Source of the DNA: Streptomyces litmocidini
GTDB taxonomy: Bacteria > Actinomycetota > Actinomycetes > Streptomycetales > Streptomycetaceae
Assembly (NCBI RefSeq): GCF_014649755.1
Contig: NZ_BMTQ01000006.1
Span: 310,001 to 374,000, forward strand
Direction: 5' to 3'
Length of the DNA: 64,000 nucleotides
The translations under genes and the position numbers were made by a program. Under the pieces are notes generated by a model. That model searched no databases, was not told where the DNA came from, and saw nothing but the letters and a program-made list of their open reading frames with translations. Positions 20,950 to 30,900 of the stretch are shown here, piece by piece. Positions within the stretch are counted from its first letter, which is position 1; each line of letters starts with the position of its first letter.

Positions 20950-21064
20950 CGGCACCGCCCCCGAACCGAAGCCGCGCCCCGACCGAAGCCGCACGCGCAC
21001 GCGCGCCGAAGCCTGGACCGCACCCGCATCGAGGCCGGCACCGCCCCCGAACCGAAGCCGCGCC
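20950..21064. repeat. 29-bp direct repeat in the GNAT-MFS convergent gap
   Basis: A 29-bp sequence beginning CGGCACCGCCCCCGAACCG occurs identically at 20950-20978 and 21036-21064 (86-bp period). Between the copies there are further CCGAAGCC units. The region lies between two convergent stop codons, encodes nothing convincing, and may mark an earlier duplication or recombination event. Confidence 0.85.
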
Positions 21065-21086
21065 GAGGCCGCCGCCCGACCGAGGG

Positions 21087-22424
21087 CTACGCCGCGGTCA
21101 CCAACCGCTCCCGCGGCACGAACCGCACCTGCGGGTGTCCCCGGTGCCATCCCATCGCGACCTTGAGGCCGCCGACCCGGGCCAGGACCAGTCCCACGAG
21201 GACCGCCGCGGCGAGCGAGACCGCGCCGCCCGCGGCGAAGCCGACGCGGGCGCCGTACGTGTCGGTGACCCAGCCGAGCAGCGGGGCCCCGATCGGCGTG
21301 CCGCCGGCGAAGACCATCATGTAGAGGCTCATGACCCGTCCCCGCATGGCGGGGTCGGTGGCCATCTGGACGGCCGAGTTCGCGGTGATGTTCACCGTGA
21401 GGCCGAGCAGTCCGATCGGCACGAGCAGCAGCGCGAAGAGCCAGAACGCGGGCGACAGGGCCGCCGCGATCTCCAGGACGCCGAAGACGCCCGCCGCGAC
21501 GACCAGCATCCGCAGCCGGGTCGAGCCGCGGCGGGCCGCGGCGAGGGCGCCCACGAGGGAGCCGGCCGCCATCAGGGTGTTGAGGAAGCCGTACGAGCCG
21601 GCTCCGACGTGGAAGACGTCGCCGGAGAAGGCGGTGAGCCAGATCGGGAAGTTGAACCCGAAGGTCCCGATGAACCCCACCAGCACGATCGGCCAGATCA
21701 GGTCGGGCCGCCCGGCCACGTACCGCAGCCCCTCCCGCAGCTGGCCCTTGCCGCGCGGGGCGCGCTCCACCTTGTGGAGTTCGCTCGTCCGCATGAGCAG
21801 GAGGCTCGCGAGCGGGGCGAGGAAGGAGAGGCCGTTGAGCAGGAAGGCCCAGCCGCTGCCGACCCCGGCGATGAGGACGCCGGCGACGGCGGGGCCGATG
21901 AGCCGGGCGGACTGGAAGTTCGCCGAGTTCAGGGAGACGGCGTTGCGGAGCTGGCCGGGACCGACCATCTCGGAGACGAAGGTCTGCCGGGCGGGGTTGT
22001 CGACGACCGTGACCATGCCGAGCAGGAAGGCGATCAGATAGACGTGCCAGACCTGGATGTGGCCGGAGAGGGTGAGGGCGGCGAGCGCGAGCCCGCACAG
22101 CCCGAGGGCGGCCTGGCTGACGAGGAGCAGGCGCCGCTTCGGGTAGCGGTCGGCGATGACGCCGCCGTACAGCCCGAAGAGCAGCATCGGCAGGAACTGG
22201 AGGGCCGTCGTGACGCCGACGGCGGCGGCCGAGCCGGTGAGGCTCAGGACCAGCCAGTCCTGGGTGATCCGGGCCATCCACGTACCGGTGTTGGAGACGA
22301 TCGCCCCGGTGAAGAACAGCCGGTAGTTCCGGATCCCGAGCGAGGAGAAGGTGCCTCCCCGCCCGCGGGTGTCGAGGGTGGGTTTGTGGACGGGTGCGGA
22401 GTCTGCTCCGGGTCCCGTACTCAA
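21087..22424 (-). CDS. MFS transporter (EntS/MFS_3-like)
   Basis: This 445-residue major facilitator protein has about 11-12 hydrophobic segments. The motif GGVIADRYPKRR after the second segment is the MFS motif A, and SARLIGPAVAGVLIAGVG is typical of the EntS/MFS_3 exporters. The TTG at 22424 is preferred because AAGGAGG lies 9 nt upstream; longer starts overlap the marR gene. It follows a MarR regulator on the same strand, a common drug-efflux layout in which MarR represses its own operon. The substrate is unknown. Confidence 0.88.
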   Translation of the reverse strand: MSTGPGADSAPVHKPTLDTRGRGGTFSSLGIRNYRLFFTGAIVSNTGTWMARITQDWLVLSLTGSAAAVGVTTALQFLPMLLFGLYGGVIADRYPKRRLLLVSQAALGLCGLALAALTLSGHIQVWHVYLIAFLLGMVTVVDNPARQTFVSEMVGPGQLRNAVSLNSANFQSARLIGPAVAGVLIAGVGSGWAFLLNGLSFLAPLASLLLMRTSELHKVERAPRGKGQLREGLRYVAGRPDLIWPIVLVGFIGTFGFNFPIWLTAFSGDVFHVGAGSYGFLNTLMAAGSLVGALAAARRGSTRLRMLVVAAGVFGVLEIAAALSPAFWLFALLLVPIGLLGLTVNITANSAVQMATDPAMRGRVMSLYMMVFAGGTPIGAPLLGWVTDTYGARVGFAAGGAVSLAAAVLVGLVLARVGGLKVAMGWHRGHPQVRFVPRERLVTAA

Positions 22425-22450
22425 AGTGCGTCGCCTCCTTGGCGCCTCGG

Positions 22451-22900
22451 TCACAGGTGGGCGAGCTTCTCCAGGACCGGGGCGGCCGCGCGCAGCTTGG
22501 CCCACTCGTCCTCGTCCAGACCCTCGGCGAGGGAGGCCAGCCAGGCGTTCCGCTTGCGGCGGGACTCCTCGAGCATGGCTTCGGCCTGCTCGGTCTGGCT
22601 GACCACCTTCTGTCGGCGGTCGTCGGGGTGCGGCTCGAGCCGGACCAGTCCCTTGGCTTCGAGCAGCGCGACGATGCGGGTCATCGACGGCGGCTGGACG
22701 TGCTCCTTGCGGGCCAGCTCACCGGGGGTGGCGGAGCCGCAGAGCGACAGGGTGCCGAGCACCGACATCTCGGTGGGGCTCAGCGACTCGTCGACGCGCT
22801 GGTGCTTGAGGCGTCGGCCCAGTCGCATGACGGAGGAGCGGAGCGCGTTCACGGCCGCGGCGTCGTCGGCGGTGCCGTGGGACAGGTCAGGCATGTTCAT
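22451..22900 (-). CDS. MarR-family transcriptional regulator
   Basis: This 149-residue MarR protein has the winged HTH from about residue 42 (LSPTEMSVLGTLSLCGSATPGELARKEHVQPPSMTRIVALLEAKGLVRLE) and the wing DDRRQKVVS. Alternative ATGs lie at residues 1 and 3, with no clear ribosome-binding site. The AT-rich promoter TTAGACAGAG...GTTAGCCTAA lies immediately upstream, so the leader is short or absent. It is followed by the MFS gene and probably represses the two-gene operon until an effector binds. Confidence 0.9.
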   Translation of the reverse strand: MNMPDLSHGTADDAAAVNALRSSVMRLGRRLKHQRVDESLSPTEMSVLGTLSLCGSATPGELARKEHVQPPSMTRIVALLEAKGLVRLEPHPDDRRQKVVSQTEQAEAMLEESRRKRNAWLASLAEGLDEDEWAKLRAAAPVLEKLAHL

Positions 22901-22985
22901 TAGGCTAACTCATTACTCTGTCTAAATACCAACGGGAGCCCCCGGAGGTAGCGCGAATCACACCGGTACCACGGCGGGCGGCACC

Positions 22986-23011
22986 GCCGGGGCGCCGTAC
23001 GCCGCCCCGGC
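22986..23011. other. Hairpin in the 232-bp divergent gap
   Basis: GCCGGGGCG (22986-22994) pairs with CGCCCCGGC (23003-23011) over an 8-nt loop. The gap separates the marR start from the RHH gene start and holds both promoters. The hairpin may be a leftover terminator or a leader structure. Nothing else is recognisable in the gap. Confidence 0.4.
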
Positions 23012-23132
23012 GCGCCGCACGGCAGCACGGCGCACGCCAGATCACGCTTCGGCATCCATGTATCACCCAAACGAGTGAGTCGGATCCAGAAAGTGACGCA
23101 AAGAAGCCCCGGCTGCCCCGACCCTGAACGAC

Positions 23133-23366
23133 ATGGGATCGACAGTGCTCAGCCTGCGCATCGACGGTGAGCTGCTCGACCGGCTCAGGAGCCACGCCGC
23201 GAAAAGAGGAATGAGCGTCCAGGACTACGTGGCCCGGACGCTCATTCGCGAGGATTTCGACGAGCGGTTCAAGACCGCGGTCGACGAGACGGAAAGGTTC
23301 TACGGCCCGGCCTCAACCGGTACCGGAACCGGTGATCACGTGAGGCCGAGCGCCGGCATCGCGTAG
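23133..23366 (+). CDS. Ribbon-helix-helix (CopG/Arc-like) protein
   Basis: This 77-residue protein begins with the strand-helix-helix pattern VLSLRIDGELLDRLRSHAAKRGMSVQDYVARTLIREDFDERF, the signature of RHH DNA-binding proteins and antitoxins. No toxin-like gene is adjacent, so it is an orphan regulator or antitoxin. The tail after residue 58 is Gly/Thr-rich and probably disordered. Its 3' end overlaps the convergent purine permease gene by 31 bp. Confidence 0.75.
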   Translation: MGSTVLSLRIDGELLDRLRSHAAKRGMSVQDYVARTLIREDFDERFKTAVDETERFYGPASTGTGTGDHVRPSAGIA

Positions 23367-24790
23367 TAGAAGACGAAGACCGCGGACACGACGTACATGG
23401 CCACCGGGACCTCGCGGCCCCGGCCGGCCGCGAGCCGCAGCACGCTGAACGCGATGAAGCCGATGCCGATGCCGTTCGTGATCGAGTACGTGAACGGCAT
23501 CATCACCATGGCCAGGAACGCCGGCACCGCGATGGTGAAGTCGCTCCAGTCGATGTCCTTGACCGAACCGGCCAGGATCAGGAAGCCGACCGCGAGCAGC
23601 GCGGGCGTGGCCGCCTGCGACGGGACCATGGTCGCGAGCGGCGTGAGGAACAGCGCCACCGAGAACAGACCGCCGGTCACGACCGAGGCGAGGCCCGTAC
23701 GGGCGCCCTCGCCGACGCCGGCCGTGGACTCCACGAAGCAGGTGGTGGCCGAGGAGGAGGTCGCGCCGCCGGAGGCGACGGCCAGGCCGTCGACGAGGAG
23801 GACCTTGTTGATGCCGGGGAAGTTGCCGTCCTCGTCGATCAGCTTGGCCTCGTCGCCGACGCCGAGGATCGTGCCCATCGCGTCGAAGAAGCAGGACAGC
23901 AGGACGGTGAAGACGAAGAGGACGCCGGTCAGCAGGCCGACCTTGTCGAAGCCGCCGAAGAGGCTGACCTTGCCGACGAGCCCGAAGTCGGGCGAGGCGA
24001 CCGGGTTGCCCGGCCACTCCGGGGTGGTGAGGCCCCAGGAGGGGACCTTCGCGACCGCGTTGATCACCATGGCCACGAGCGTCATGACGACGATCGAGAT
24101 CAGGATCGCGCCCGGCACCTTGCGGATGATCAGGGCGAGGGTGAGGAGGGTGCCCAGGATGAAGACGAGGACGGGCCAGCCGGTGAGGTGACCGCCGCCG
24201 CCGAGCTGGAGCGGGACGGTGGTGTGGGCGGCGTCGGGGATGCGGGAGACGAAGCCCGAGTCGACGAGGCCGATCAGCATGATGAAGAGGCCGATGCCGA
24301 TCGCGATGCCCTTGCGCAGGCCGACCGGGACGGCGTTCATGACGCGCTCGCGCAGACCGGTCGCGACGAGCAGCATCACGACGATGCCGGCGAGGACGAC
24401 CATGCCCATGGCGTCCGGCCAGGACATCTTGGGCGCGAGCTGGAGCGCGACGACCGTGTTGACGCCGAGGCCGGCGGCGAGGGCGATCGGGACGTTGCCG
24501 ATGACGCCCATGAGGAGGGTCGTGAACGCCGCCGTGAGGACGGTGGCGGTGACGAGCTGGCCGCCGTCGAGCTGGTGCCCGTACATGTCCTTGGCGCTGC
24601 CGAGGATGATCGGGTTCAGCACGATGATGTAGGCCATCGCGAAGAAGGTGGCGAAGCCGCCGCGGACCTCGCGGGCGACGGTGGAGCCGCGCTCGGAGAT
24701 CCGGAAGTAGCGGTCGAGGCCCGAGACGGGGGCACCGGGGGTGCCGGGGGTCTCCGGGGATGTGGCCTTGGCGGTGGCCGTCGAGCTCAT
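23336..24790 (-). CDS. NCS2-family purine permease (AzgA-like)
   Basis: This 484-residue membrane protein with about 12-14 segments belongs to the nucleobase:cation symporter-2 family, AzgA subgroup, which imports adenine, guanine or hypoxanthine with protons. The conserved start RYFRISERGSTVAREVRGGFATFFAMAYIIVLNP and the SSSATTCFVESTAGVGEGARTGL motif are characteristic. The ATG at 24790 has GAGGAA at good spacing. The leader upstream is AT-richer than the surroundings and full of inverted repeats, which suggests regulated expression. It is divergent from a DUF2530 gene. Confidence 0.92.
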   Translation of the reverse strand: MSSTATAKATSPETPGTPGAPVSGLDRYFRISERGSTVAREVRGGFATFFAMAYIIVLNPIILGSAKDMYGHQLDGGQLVTATVLTAAFTTLLMGVIGNVPIALAAGLGVNTVVALQLAPKMSWPDAMGMVVLAGIVVMLLVATGLRERVMNAVPVGLRKGIAIGIGLFIMLIGLVDSGFVSRIPDAAHTTVPLQLGGGGHLTGWPVLVFILGTLLTLALIIRKVPGAILISIVVMTLVAMVINAVAKVPSWGLTTPEWPGNPVASPDFGLVGKVSLFGGFDKVGLLTGVLFVFTVLLSCFFDAMGTILGVGDEAKLIDEDGNFPGINKVLLVDGLAVASGGATSSSATTCFVESTAGVGEGARTGLASVVTGGLFSVALFLTPLATMVPSQAATPALLAVGFLILAGSVKDIDWSDFTIAVPAFLAMVMMPFTYSITNGIGIGFIAFSVLRLAAGRGREVPVAMYVVSAVFVFYYAMPALGLT

Positions 24791-24825
24791 GGGGGTTCCT
24801 CTTCGGAGGTTCAGAAAGTCCTTTT

Positions 24826-24886
24826 TTGGCGGTTCATACGAGGGGAACCCGCCAGAGGCAAACCGTTTCAGTATGAACACATGAAC
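24826..24886 (-). promoter_or_regulatory. Repeat-rich leader of the purine permease gene
   Basis: On the sense (minus) strand, tandem GTTCATGT-GTTCATAC (24886-24871) is followed downstream by GTATGAAC (24839-24832), the exact inverse of GTTCATAC. The second element also belongs to a competing hairpin, GGCGGGTTC...GAACCGCC, followed by a run of A. The two pairings are mutually exclusive. This could be a cis-acting RNA switch or a set of operator half-sites. Confidence 0.4.
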
Positions 24887-24953
24887 GAGCGGGAGTCCAT
24901 CTCCGCGCGTAGACCGTACGAGGACACGAAAACGGGCCGCCTAGACTGAGCCC

Positions 24954-25250
24954 ATGGCGAAGTGGACACCGAAGCACGAGGCACCCGAGCCCCTCGAAGG
25001 GCCCGTCGTCGCCACCATCACCGGCGGAACGATCCTCTGGTTCGTCCTCTTCGTCGTCCAGGTCCCCTTCTACGGCTGGTTCGCCGACCGGGGCCTCACC
25101 TCCTGGGTCTGGACCTGCCTGGCCGGCGCCGGACTCGGCCTGATCGGCATCTGGTACGTGAGGAAGCGGGACGCGGCGATCAAGCGGCACGCGGCGGCGA
25201 ACGCGGCGGCGCGGACGACGGAGCCCCCGGAGGCCCGCCCCGGCGCCTGA
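24954..25250 (+). CDS. DUF2530 membrane protein
   Basis: This 98-residue protein has the conserved actinobacterial DUF2530 form: MAKWTPKHEAPEPLEG, two hydrophobic segments (about 24-42 and 50-68) and a basic, Ala-rich tail. It should sit in the cytoplasmic membrane with both ends inside. The function is unknown. It is divergent from the purine permease with 163 bp between starts, and is followed 100 bp downstream by a P-type ATPase gene on the same strand. Confidence 0.87.
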   Translation: MAKWTPKHEAPEPLEGPVVATITGGTILWFVLFVVQVPFYGWFADRGLTSWVWTCLAGAGLGLIGIWYVRKRDAAIKRHAAANAAARTTEPPEARPGA

Positions 25251-25350
25251 CGCCGACCCGCCCCACCCCGCCCCACCCCGTCCCGGCGCCCGACGCCGGT
25301 TCGCCCTGCTCGGCAGGTGAACGACCCGAACCGGTCGTACCGTCGAAAAC

Positions 25351-27801
25351 ATGACTCAGCGGGCGAAGATCGACACGGCCGGCGACGGGACCGGCGACGG
25401 ACCCCCCGCCGGAACCGCCGGGGCCACCGGGACCACGCCGACGGAACCGCCCGTCGTGCACCGCCCCGCCGGCCTGACCTCCGCCGAGGTCGCCGAACGG
25501 GTCGCGCGCGGGGAGGTCAACGACGTCCCCCTCCGCAACTCCCGCTCGACCGCCGACATCGTCCGCGCGAACGTCCTCACCCGCTTCAACGCGATCATCG
25601 GCGTGCTGTGGGTGATCATGCTGGTCGTCGCGCCGATCCAGGACAGCCTCTTCGGCTTCGTGATCGTCGCCAACACCGGCATCGGCATCGTCCAGGAACT
25701 CCGCGCCAAGAAGACCCTCGACGGACTCGCGGTCATCGGCGAGGCGAGACCCACCGTCCGGCGCGACGGCGCCACCGCCGAGATCCCCACCTCCGAGATC
25801 GTCCTCGGCGACCTCATCGAACTCGGACCGGGCGACAAGGTCGTCGTCGACGGCGAGGTGGCGGAGGCCGACAGCCTGGAGATCGACGAGTCGCTGCTCA
25901 CGGGCGAGGCCGACCCGGTGGTGAAGAAGCCCGGCGACCGGATGATGTCCGGCTCGTTCGTGGTGGCCGGCGGCGGCGCCTTCACCGCCACCAAGGTCGG
26001 CCGCGAGGCGTACGCCGCCCAGCTCGCCGAGGAGGCGTCCCGCTTCACCCTCGTCCACTCGGAGCTGCGCACGGGCATCTCCACGATCCTCAAGTACGTG
26101 ACGTGGATGATGGTCCCGACCGCGATCGGGCTCGTCGTCAGCCAGCTCGTCGTCAAGGACAACGCCTTCAAGCAGGCGGTCGCCCGCACGGTCGGCGGCA
26201 TCGTCCCGATGATCCCCGAGGGCCTCGTCCTGCTCACCTCGGTCGCCTTCGCGGTCGGGGTGATCCGGCTCGGCCGCCGGCAGTGCCTCGTCCAGGAACT
26301 GCCCGCGATCGAGGGCCTGGCCCGGGTCGACGTCGTCTGCCTCGACAAGACGGGCACGCTCACCGAGGGCGGCATGGACGTCACGGACCTCCGCCCCCTG
26401 AACGGCAGCGACGAGACGTACGTACGGAAGGTGCTGGGCGCCCTCGGCGAATCCGACCCGCGCCCGAACGCCTCCCTCCAGGCCATCAAGGACGCCTATC
26501 CGGACACGGTGGAGTGGCGCTGCACGGAGAGCCTGCCGTTCTCCTCGGCCCGCAAGTACAGCGGCGCGTCGTTCAGCGAGGGCGACGGCGAGAGCTCGAC
26601 GTGGCTGCTGGGCGCCCCGGACGTCCTCCTGGCCGCCGAGGACCCGGCCCTCGGCGAGATCGACCACCTCAACGAACAGGGCCTGCGGGTCCTCCTCCTC
26701 GCCCGTGCGGTCCACGAACTCGACAGCCCGGCCGTGGCCACCGACGCCCGCCCCACCGCCCTCGTCGTCCTGGAACAGCGACTGCGCCCCGACGCCGCCG
26801 ACACCCTCGCCTACTTCGCCGACCAGCAGGTCGCCACCAAGGTCGTCTCCGGGGACAACGCGGTCTCCGTGGGCGCGGTGGCCGCGAAGCTCGACATGCC
26901 GGGCGCGGAGCACACCGTGGACGCCCGCACCCTCCCCGCCGAGCGGGAGGACATGGCGAAGGCCCTGGACGAGAACGCGGTCTTCGGCAGGGTCACCCCG
27001 CGGCAGAAGCGGGACATGGTGGCGGCGCTGCAGTCCCGGGGCCACACCGTCGCCATGACGGGGGACGGCGTCAACGACGTCCTCGCGCTCAAGGACGCGG
27101 ACATCGGCGTCTCGATGGGCTCGGGCTCGGAGGCGACGCGGGCGGTGGCCCAGATCGTCCTGCTGGACAACAGCTTCGCGACGCTCCCGTCGGTGGTGGC
27201 GGAGGGCCGCCGGGTCATCGGCAACATCACGCGCGTGGCGACCCTCTTCCTCACGAAGACGGTCTACTCGGTCCTCCTGGCGATCCTGGTGGTCGTCTCC
27301 CAGGTGGAGTACCCCTTCCTCCCCCGGCACCTGACCCTGCTCTCCACCCTCACGATCGGCGTGCCGGCCTTCTTCCTCGCACTGGCCCCCAACAAGGAAC
27401 GCGCGCGGCCGAACTTCGTACGGCGGGTCATGCGGTACGCGATCCCCGGCGGCGTCATCGCGGCGGCGGCCACCTTCACCACGTACCTCCTGGCCCGCCA
27501 CCACTACACGGGCACGGACTCCCTGGGCGCCGAGACCAGCGCGGCCACCCTCACGCTCTTCCTGGTCTCCCTGTGGGTCCTCGCGATCATCGCCCGCCCC
27601 TACACCTGGTGGCGCCTCGCCCTGGTCGCCGCCATGGGAGGGGCCTTCCTCCTGGTCCTCGCCGTCCCCTGGCTCCAGAAGTTCTTCGCCCTGAAACTGG
27701 TGGGCGTGACGATGCCGTGGACGGCGGTGGCGATCGCGGCGGCGGGCTGCGCCCTGCTGGAACTGGCGTGGCGGTGGGTGGGCCGGAGGTTCCCGACGTG
27801 A
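25351..27801 (+). CDS. P-type cation ATPase (CtpE-like)
   Basis: This 816-residue P-type ATPase has the actuator motif TGEAD (184-188), PMIPEGL (287-293) in the ion-binding helix, the phosphorylation site DKTGTLT (D332) and the hinge GDGVNDVLALKDADIGVSMG. About ten membrane segments are present. The conserved PEGLVLLTSVAFAVGV and lack of heavy-metal domains match the CtpE group, which in mycobacteria is linked to calcium uptake. Substrate by homology only. The N-terminal 40 residues are Gly/Thr/Pro-rich. A convergent gap separates it from the GHKL ATPase gene. Confidence 0.9.
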   Translation: MTQRAKIDTAGDGTGDGPPAGTAGATGTTPTEPPVVHRPAGLTSAEVAERVARGEVNDVPLRNSRSTADIVRANVLTRFNAIIGVLWVIMLVVAPIQDSLFGFVIVANTGIGIVQELRAKKTLDGLAVIGEARPTVRRDGATAEIPTSEIVLGDLIELGPGDKVVVDGEVAEADSLEIDESLLTGEADPVVKKPGDRMMSGSFVVAGGGAFTATKVGREAYAAQLAEEASRFTLVHSELRTGISTILKYVTWMMVPTAIGLVVSQLVVKDNAFKQAVARTVGGIVPMIPEGLVLLTSVAFAVGVIRLGRRQCLVQELPAIEGLARVDVVCLDKTGTLTEGGMDVTDLRPLNGSDETYVRKVLGALGESDPRPNASLQAIKDAYPDTVEWRCTESLPFSSARKYSGASFSEGDGESSTWLLGAPDVLLAAEDPALGEIDHLNEQGLRVLLLARAVHELDSPAVATDARPTALVVLEQRLRPDAADTLAYFADQQVATKVVSGDNAVSVGAVAAKLDMPGAEHTVDARTLPAEREDMAKALDENAVFGRVTPRQKRDMVAALQSRGHTVAMTGDGVNDVLALKDADIGVSMGSGSEATRAVAQIVLLDNSFATLPSVVAEGRRVIGNITRVATLFLTKTVYSVLLAILVVVSQVEYPFLPRHLTLLSTLTIGVPAFFLALAPNKERARPNFVRRVMRYAIPGGVIAAAATFTTYLLARHHYTGTDSLGAETSAATLTLFLVSLWVLAIIARPYTWWRLALVAAMGGAFLLVLAVPWLQKFFALKLVGVTMPWTAVAIAAAGCALLELAWRWVGRRFPT

Positions 27802-27824
27802 GGACCCGGCCTCCGGCGGGCGGC

Positions 27825-27891
27825 CGCCGCCCCTCGGACTGACGTCGCTTTCCGCACGTCCGGCGACGACGCCGTCCACGGAGGGGCGGCG
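27825..27891. terminator. Long-range stem between convergent ctpE-like and GHKL genes
   Basis: CGCCGCCCCTC (27825-27835) pairs perfectly with GAGGGGCGGCG (27881-27891). The 45-nt loop contains a further GTCGC/GCGAC stem. It fills most of the convergent gap and can fold in either transcript. Confidence 0.45.
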
Positions 27892-27905
27892 ACGACCGCC
27901 GTCCC

Positions 27906-30900
27906 TCAGTCGAACCAGCGGTCCCGCGCCAGTTCCGCCGTCCTCGACGGGTCCTCCAGGAGGGCCGCCACCTCGAAGCGGCGGGGCCACTGGCCGGCCG
28001 CCCAGGCGAGGCCGGCCGCCACGCCCTCCAGGGTGGCGGCGTGGACGACGCCGTCGGGGGTGCGGCGCCAGTCGAGTTCGGTGCCGCCGGCGTGGAGTTC
28101 CTCGTGCTCGACGTACGAGGCGGGGGTGGCCGGGCCCAGGAGGGCGTGCACCGAGGGCGGCACCTCGTGCTCCTCGCCGACCGTCGTCACCCCGGCCTCG
28201 ACCGCCTCGCTCAGCCGGCGGACCTGGAACAGGTCGGCCAGGTCCGCGGCGCGGGACGGCGAGACGGGGAGCAGGGGGAGGCCGCCGGCCAGCGGGAGGA
28301 GGTCGGGGGCGTCCGCCACCAGGGCCTCCGACGCGTCGACCACGACCAGGGTGCCGTCCACGACCGCCCGCAGTTCGTCGGGGAGCGTCACCTGATCGGG
28401 GTCCAGGTCCGCCAGGGCCGTGTACAGGGCGTGCAGCTGCGGGGCCGTCACCTCCCGCGACGGGTCCGCCAGGCGGGCCAGGAGCTCCGCCGCGCCGCCC
28501 GGCTCGTCGAGGAGGGCCGCGACCGAGGTGCGGACGCCCAGGGCGCGCAGGACCTGCTCGTCCTCGAAGCCGGTCGCGTCGGCGGAGTCGTACAGTCCGG
28601 CGAGGAGCGGGTCCGAGCCCTCCGCGCGGAGGCCCGCCGGGTGGCGGCCGTCCAGGACCGGGTGGTCGCGCAGCCACCAGGCGGTGTACGAGCGGACGGT
28701 CTCCGTCGTGCCGTCCGGGAGGAGCACCCGTACCGGCTGGGTCAGGGCGTCCCGGAGCGGCGGCTGCGCGAGGAGGGCGAGCGCCATGGGCCAGCAGTCG
28801 TCGTCGACCAGATCCAGGTCCCGTACGGCCACGATCTCCGTCGCCACCGGGGGCACGGGGGTCTCCGGGAGCCGGTCCAGGACGTCCTCGCACCAGACGT
28901 CGACCGCGTCGAGGAGACCCGCGTCGTCCGGCTCGGGATAGTCGCCCTCGCGCGGCTCGACCTCGTCCGGGTCGAGGACCAGGTCGGTCGCGCGGATCAG
29001 GGCGAAGTTCGCGAGCACCCCGCACGCGGCGAGCGGCTGCTCACCCCAGCGGGCGGCCAGGTCGCCGTCGACGAAGGCGAGTTCGTCCTCGCGCATCACC
29101 GAGGCGAAGGGCGAGCCCGTGAGGACCAGCTCGCCCGCGGGGGAGAGTTCGCCGTCCTCGTCGGGGAGGGCGAGCGCGCCGAGCCACGGCTCGTCGCCCG
29201 GGTCGAGCTCCGCGTCCCTGACCAGGGCGAGGACCGTCTCGGCCAGTTCCTCCGCGTCGAGGGTGTCGGCGTCCTCGTCCCAGATCTCCCCCGCGTCGAG
29301 GGAGGCCGCGACCGCCGCCCGCACCTGCGGGGTCGTCAGGACCGCGCGGGGCGTGGCGGGCAGGGCGCCCAGCTTCTCCAGGAGCGGGTGCGCCGCCTCC
29401 GGGTGCGCCACCTTCAGACCGAGCCGGGTCAGCTCGGCGGGGGTGCGGTCCTGCGGCAGGAGGACCTGGCGGGGGCCGATCGTCGTACGGATCCTGGCGC
29501 CCTCGGCGTTCTCGGCGAGCGGCACCGGGAGGCCCGTCAGACGGTCCGGGTCGACGCCGGCGAGCGAGTCGTACAGCCGCCACCACCACGTCGGCGGCCG
29601 GTCCACCCCGGCGAGTCGGTCGACGGCCTCGGTGAGGGGCACGCGTCCGATGCCGAGCGTACGGAGCTCGGGGCGGCGCTCCAGGCCGGCCGGGAGGAGC
29701 GTCGGGAACACCTCGGCGAGGACCTCGACGGTCTCCGCGCCCGCGCCCTCCACGACCTCCGCCTCGATCGGGCGGAGCGCGGGCAGCTCCTCGGACGGCG
29801 CGGCGGGCGCCAGGAACGCCACCCTCGGCAGCCGGTCCAGGATCGCCTCGCGCAGCGCCCCGTCGAGCGGGCCCTTGCCGAGCGGCCCGGGCACGAGGTC
29901 GAGGGCCGCGGTCGTCACCGGCCGCCAGTCGGAGAGCAGTTCGGCGTACGCGTCGGCCGCGCGCTGCACCAGGAAGTCGGTGAGCGGCCCCGGCGCCGGG
30001 TGCCGGCGGGCGGTGTCCAGCGGGAGGGACGCGATGAGGAGCGCGGGGATGCCGAGCGGCTCGTCGGTCGGGGTGGGGGCGTGCACGACGGGCGTGGTGC
30101 GGGGGTGCTTCGGGGCGCCCTCGGCGTCCACGGGTACGGCCCAGGTGACGGACCAGTGGGGGCGCAGGCGCTCCTCGACCGGGCGGTCCTTGAGGAGCCC
30201 GGACTCGATCGGGCCGCCGTGGGTGACGGTCCGCCAGCGGTGGCCGCCGGCCGCGGAGTCGTCGATCCGGACGTAGCCGTCCTCGTCGGAGCGGCGGAGG
30301 GTCCGCACCCCTCCTCCGGGTGTCTCGACGACGATCTCCGCGAGACCCGGAAGGGTGAGGAGGAGGGCGTCGTCGACGGAGGCGAGGAGGCGCTCGGTCA
30401 GGTCCTCGGCGGCGGTGTCGCGCATCGGGAGGACGACGACGGTGTCGTAGCCCTCGGGGGCGGTGCCCTCGGCAGGCAGCGGCAGGCGCAGCAGCGGTAC
30501 GTGGCCGTCGCGGCGGCGCAGTTCGTCGCCGAGGCCCGGGCTGTACCGGGCGGCTTCGGCGGCCAGCTCCCGCGCCTCGGCGAGGGACCAGCGGACGCCG
30601 CCGTGCCGGCCCAGGACGGCGGGCTCGTCGGTGACGGCGAGGACGGCGGCGAAGCCGACGCCGAAGCGGCCGACGGCGCCGTGGCCCTGCTCGCGTTTGG
30701 CGGAGGCGCGGAGGGTGGACAGCGACTCGGCTCCGGCGGCGTCCAGCGGGGCGCCGGTGTTCGCCGCGGCGAGGACGGCGGGGCCCTCGTGGTCCGCGGG
30801 GTGCAGGGTCAGCCGGAGGCGGCCCGTGACGCCGGCGCGGTGGGCGGCGTCGGCGGCGTTCTGGGCGAGCTCGACGACGAGGCGGTCGCGGTAGCCGCCG

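Noticed and set aside
23133-23366. A toxin-antitoxin pair with the RHH protein as antitoxin
   Set aside because: No toxin-like gene adjoins it; the neighbours are a MarR gene and a purine permease.
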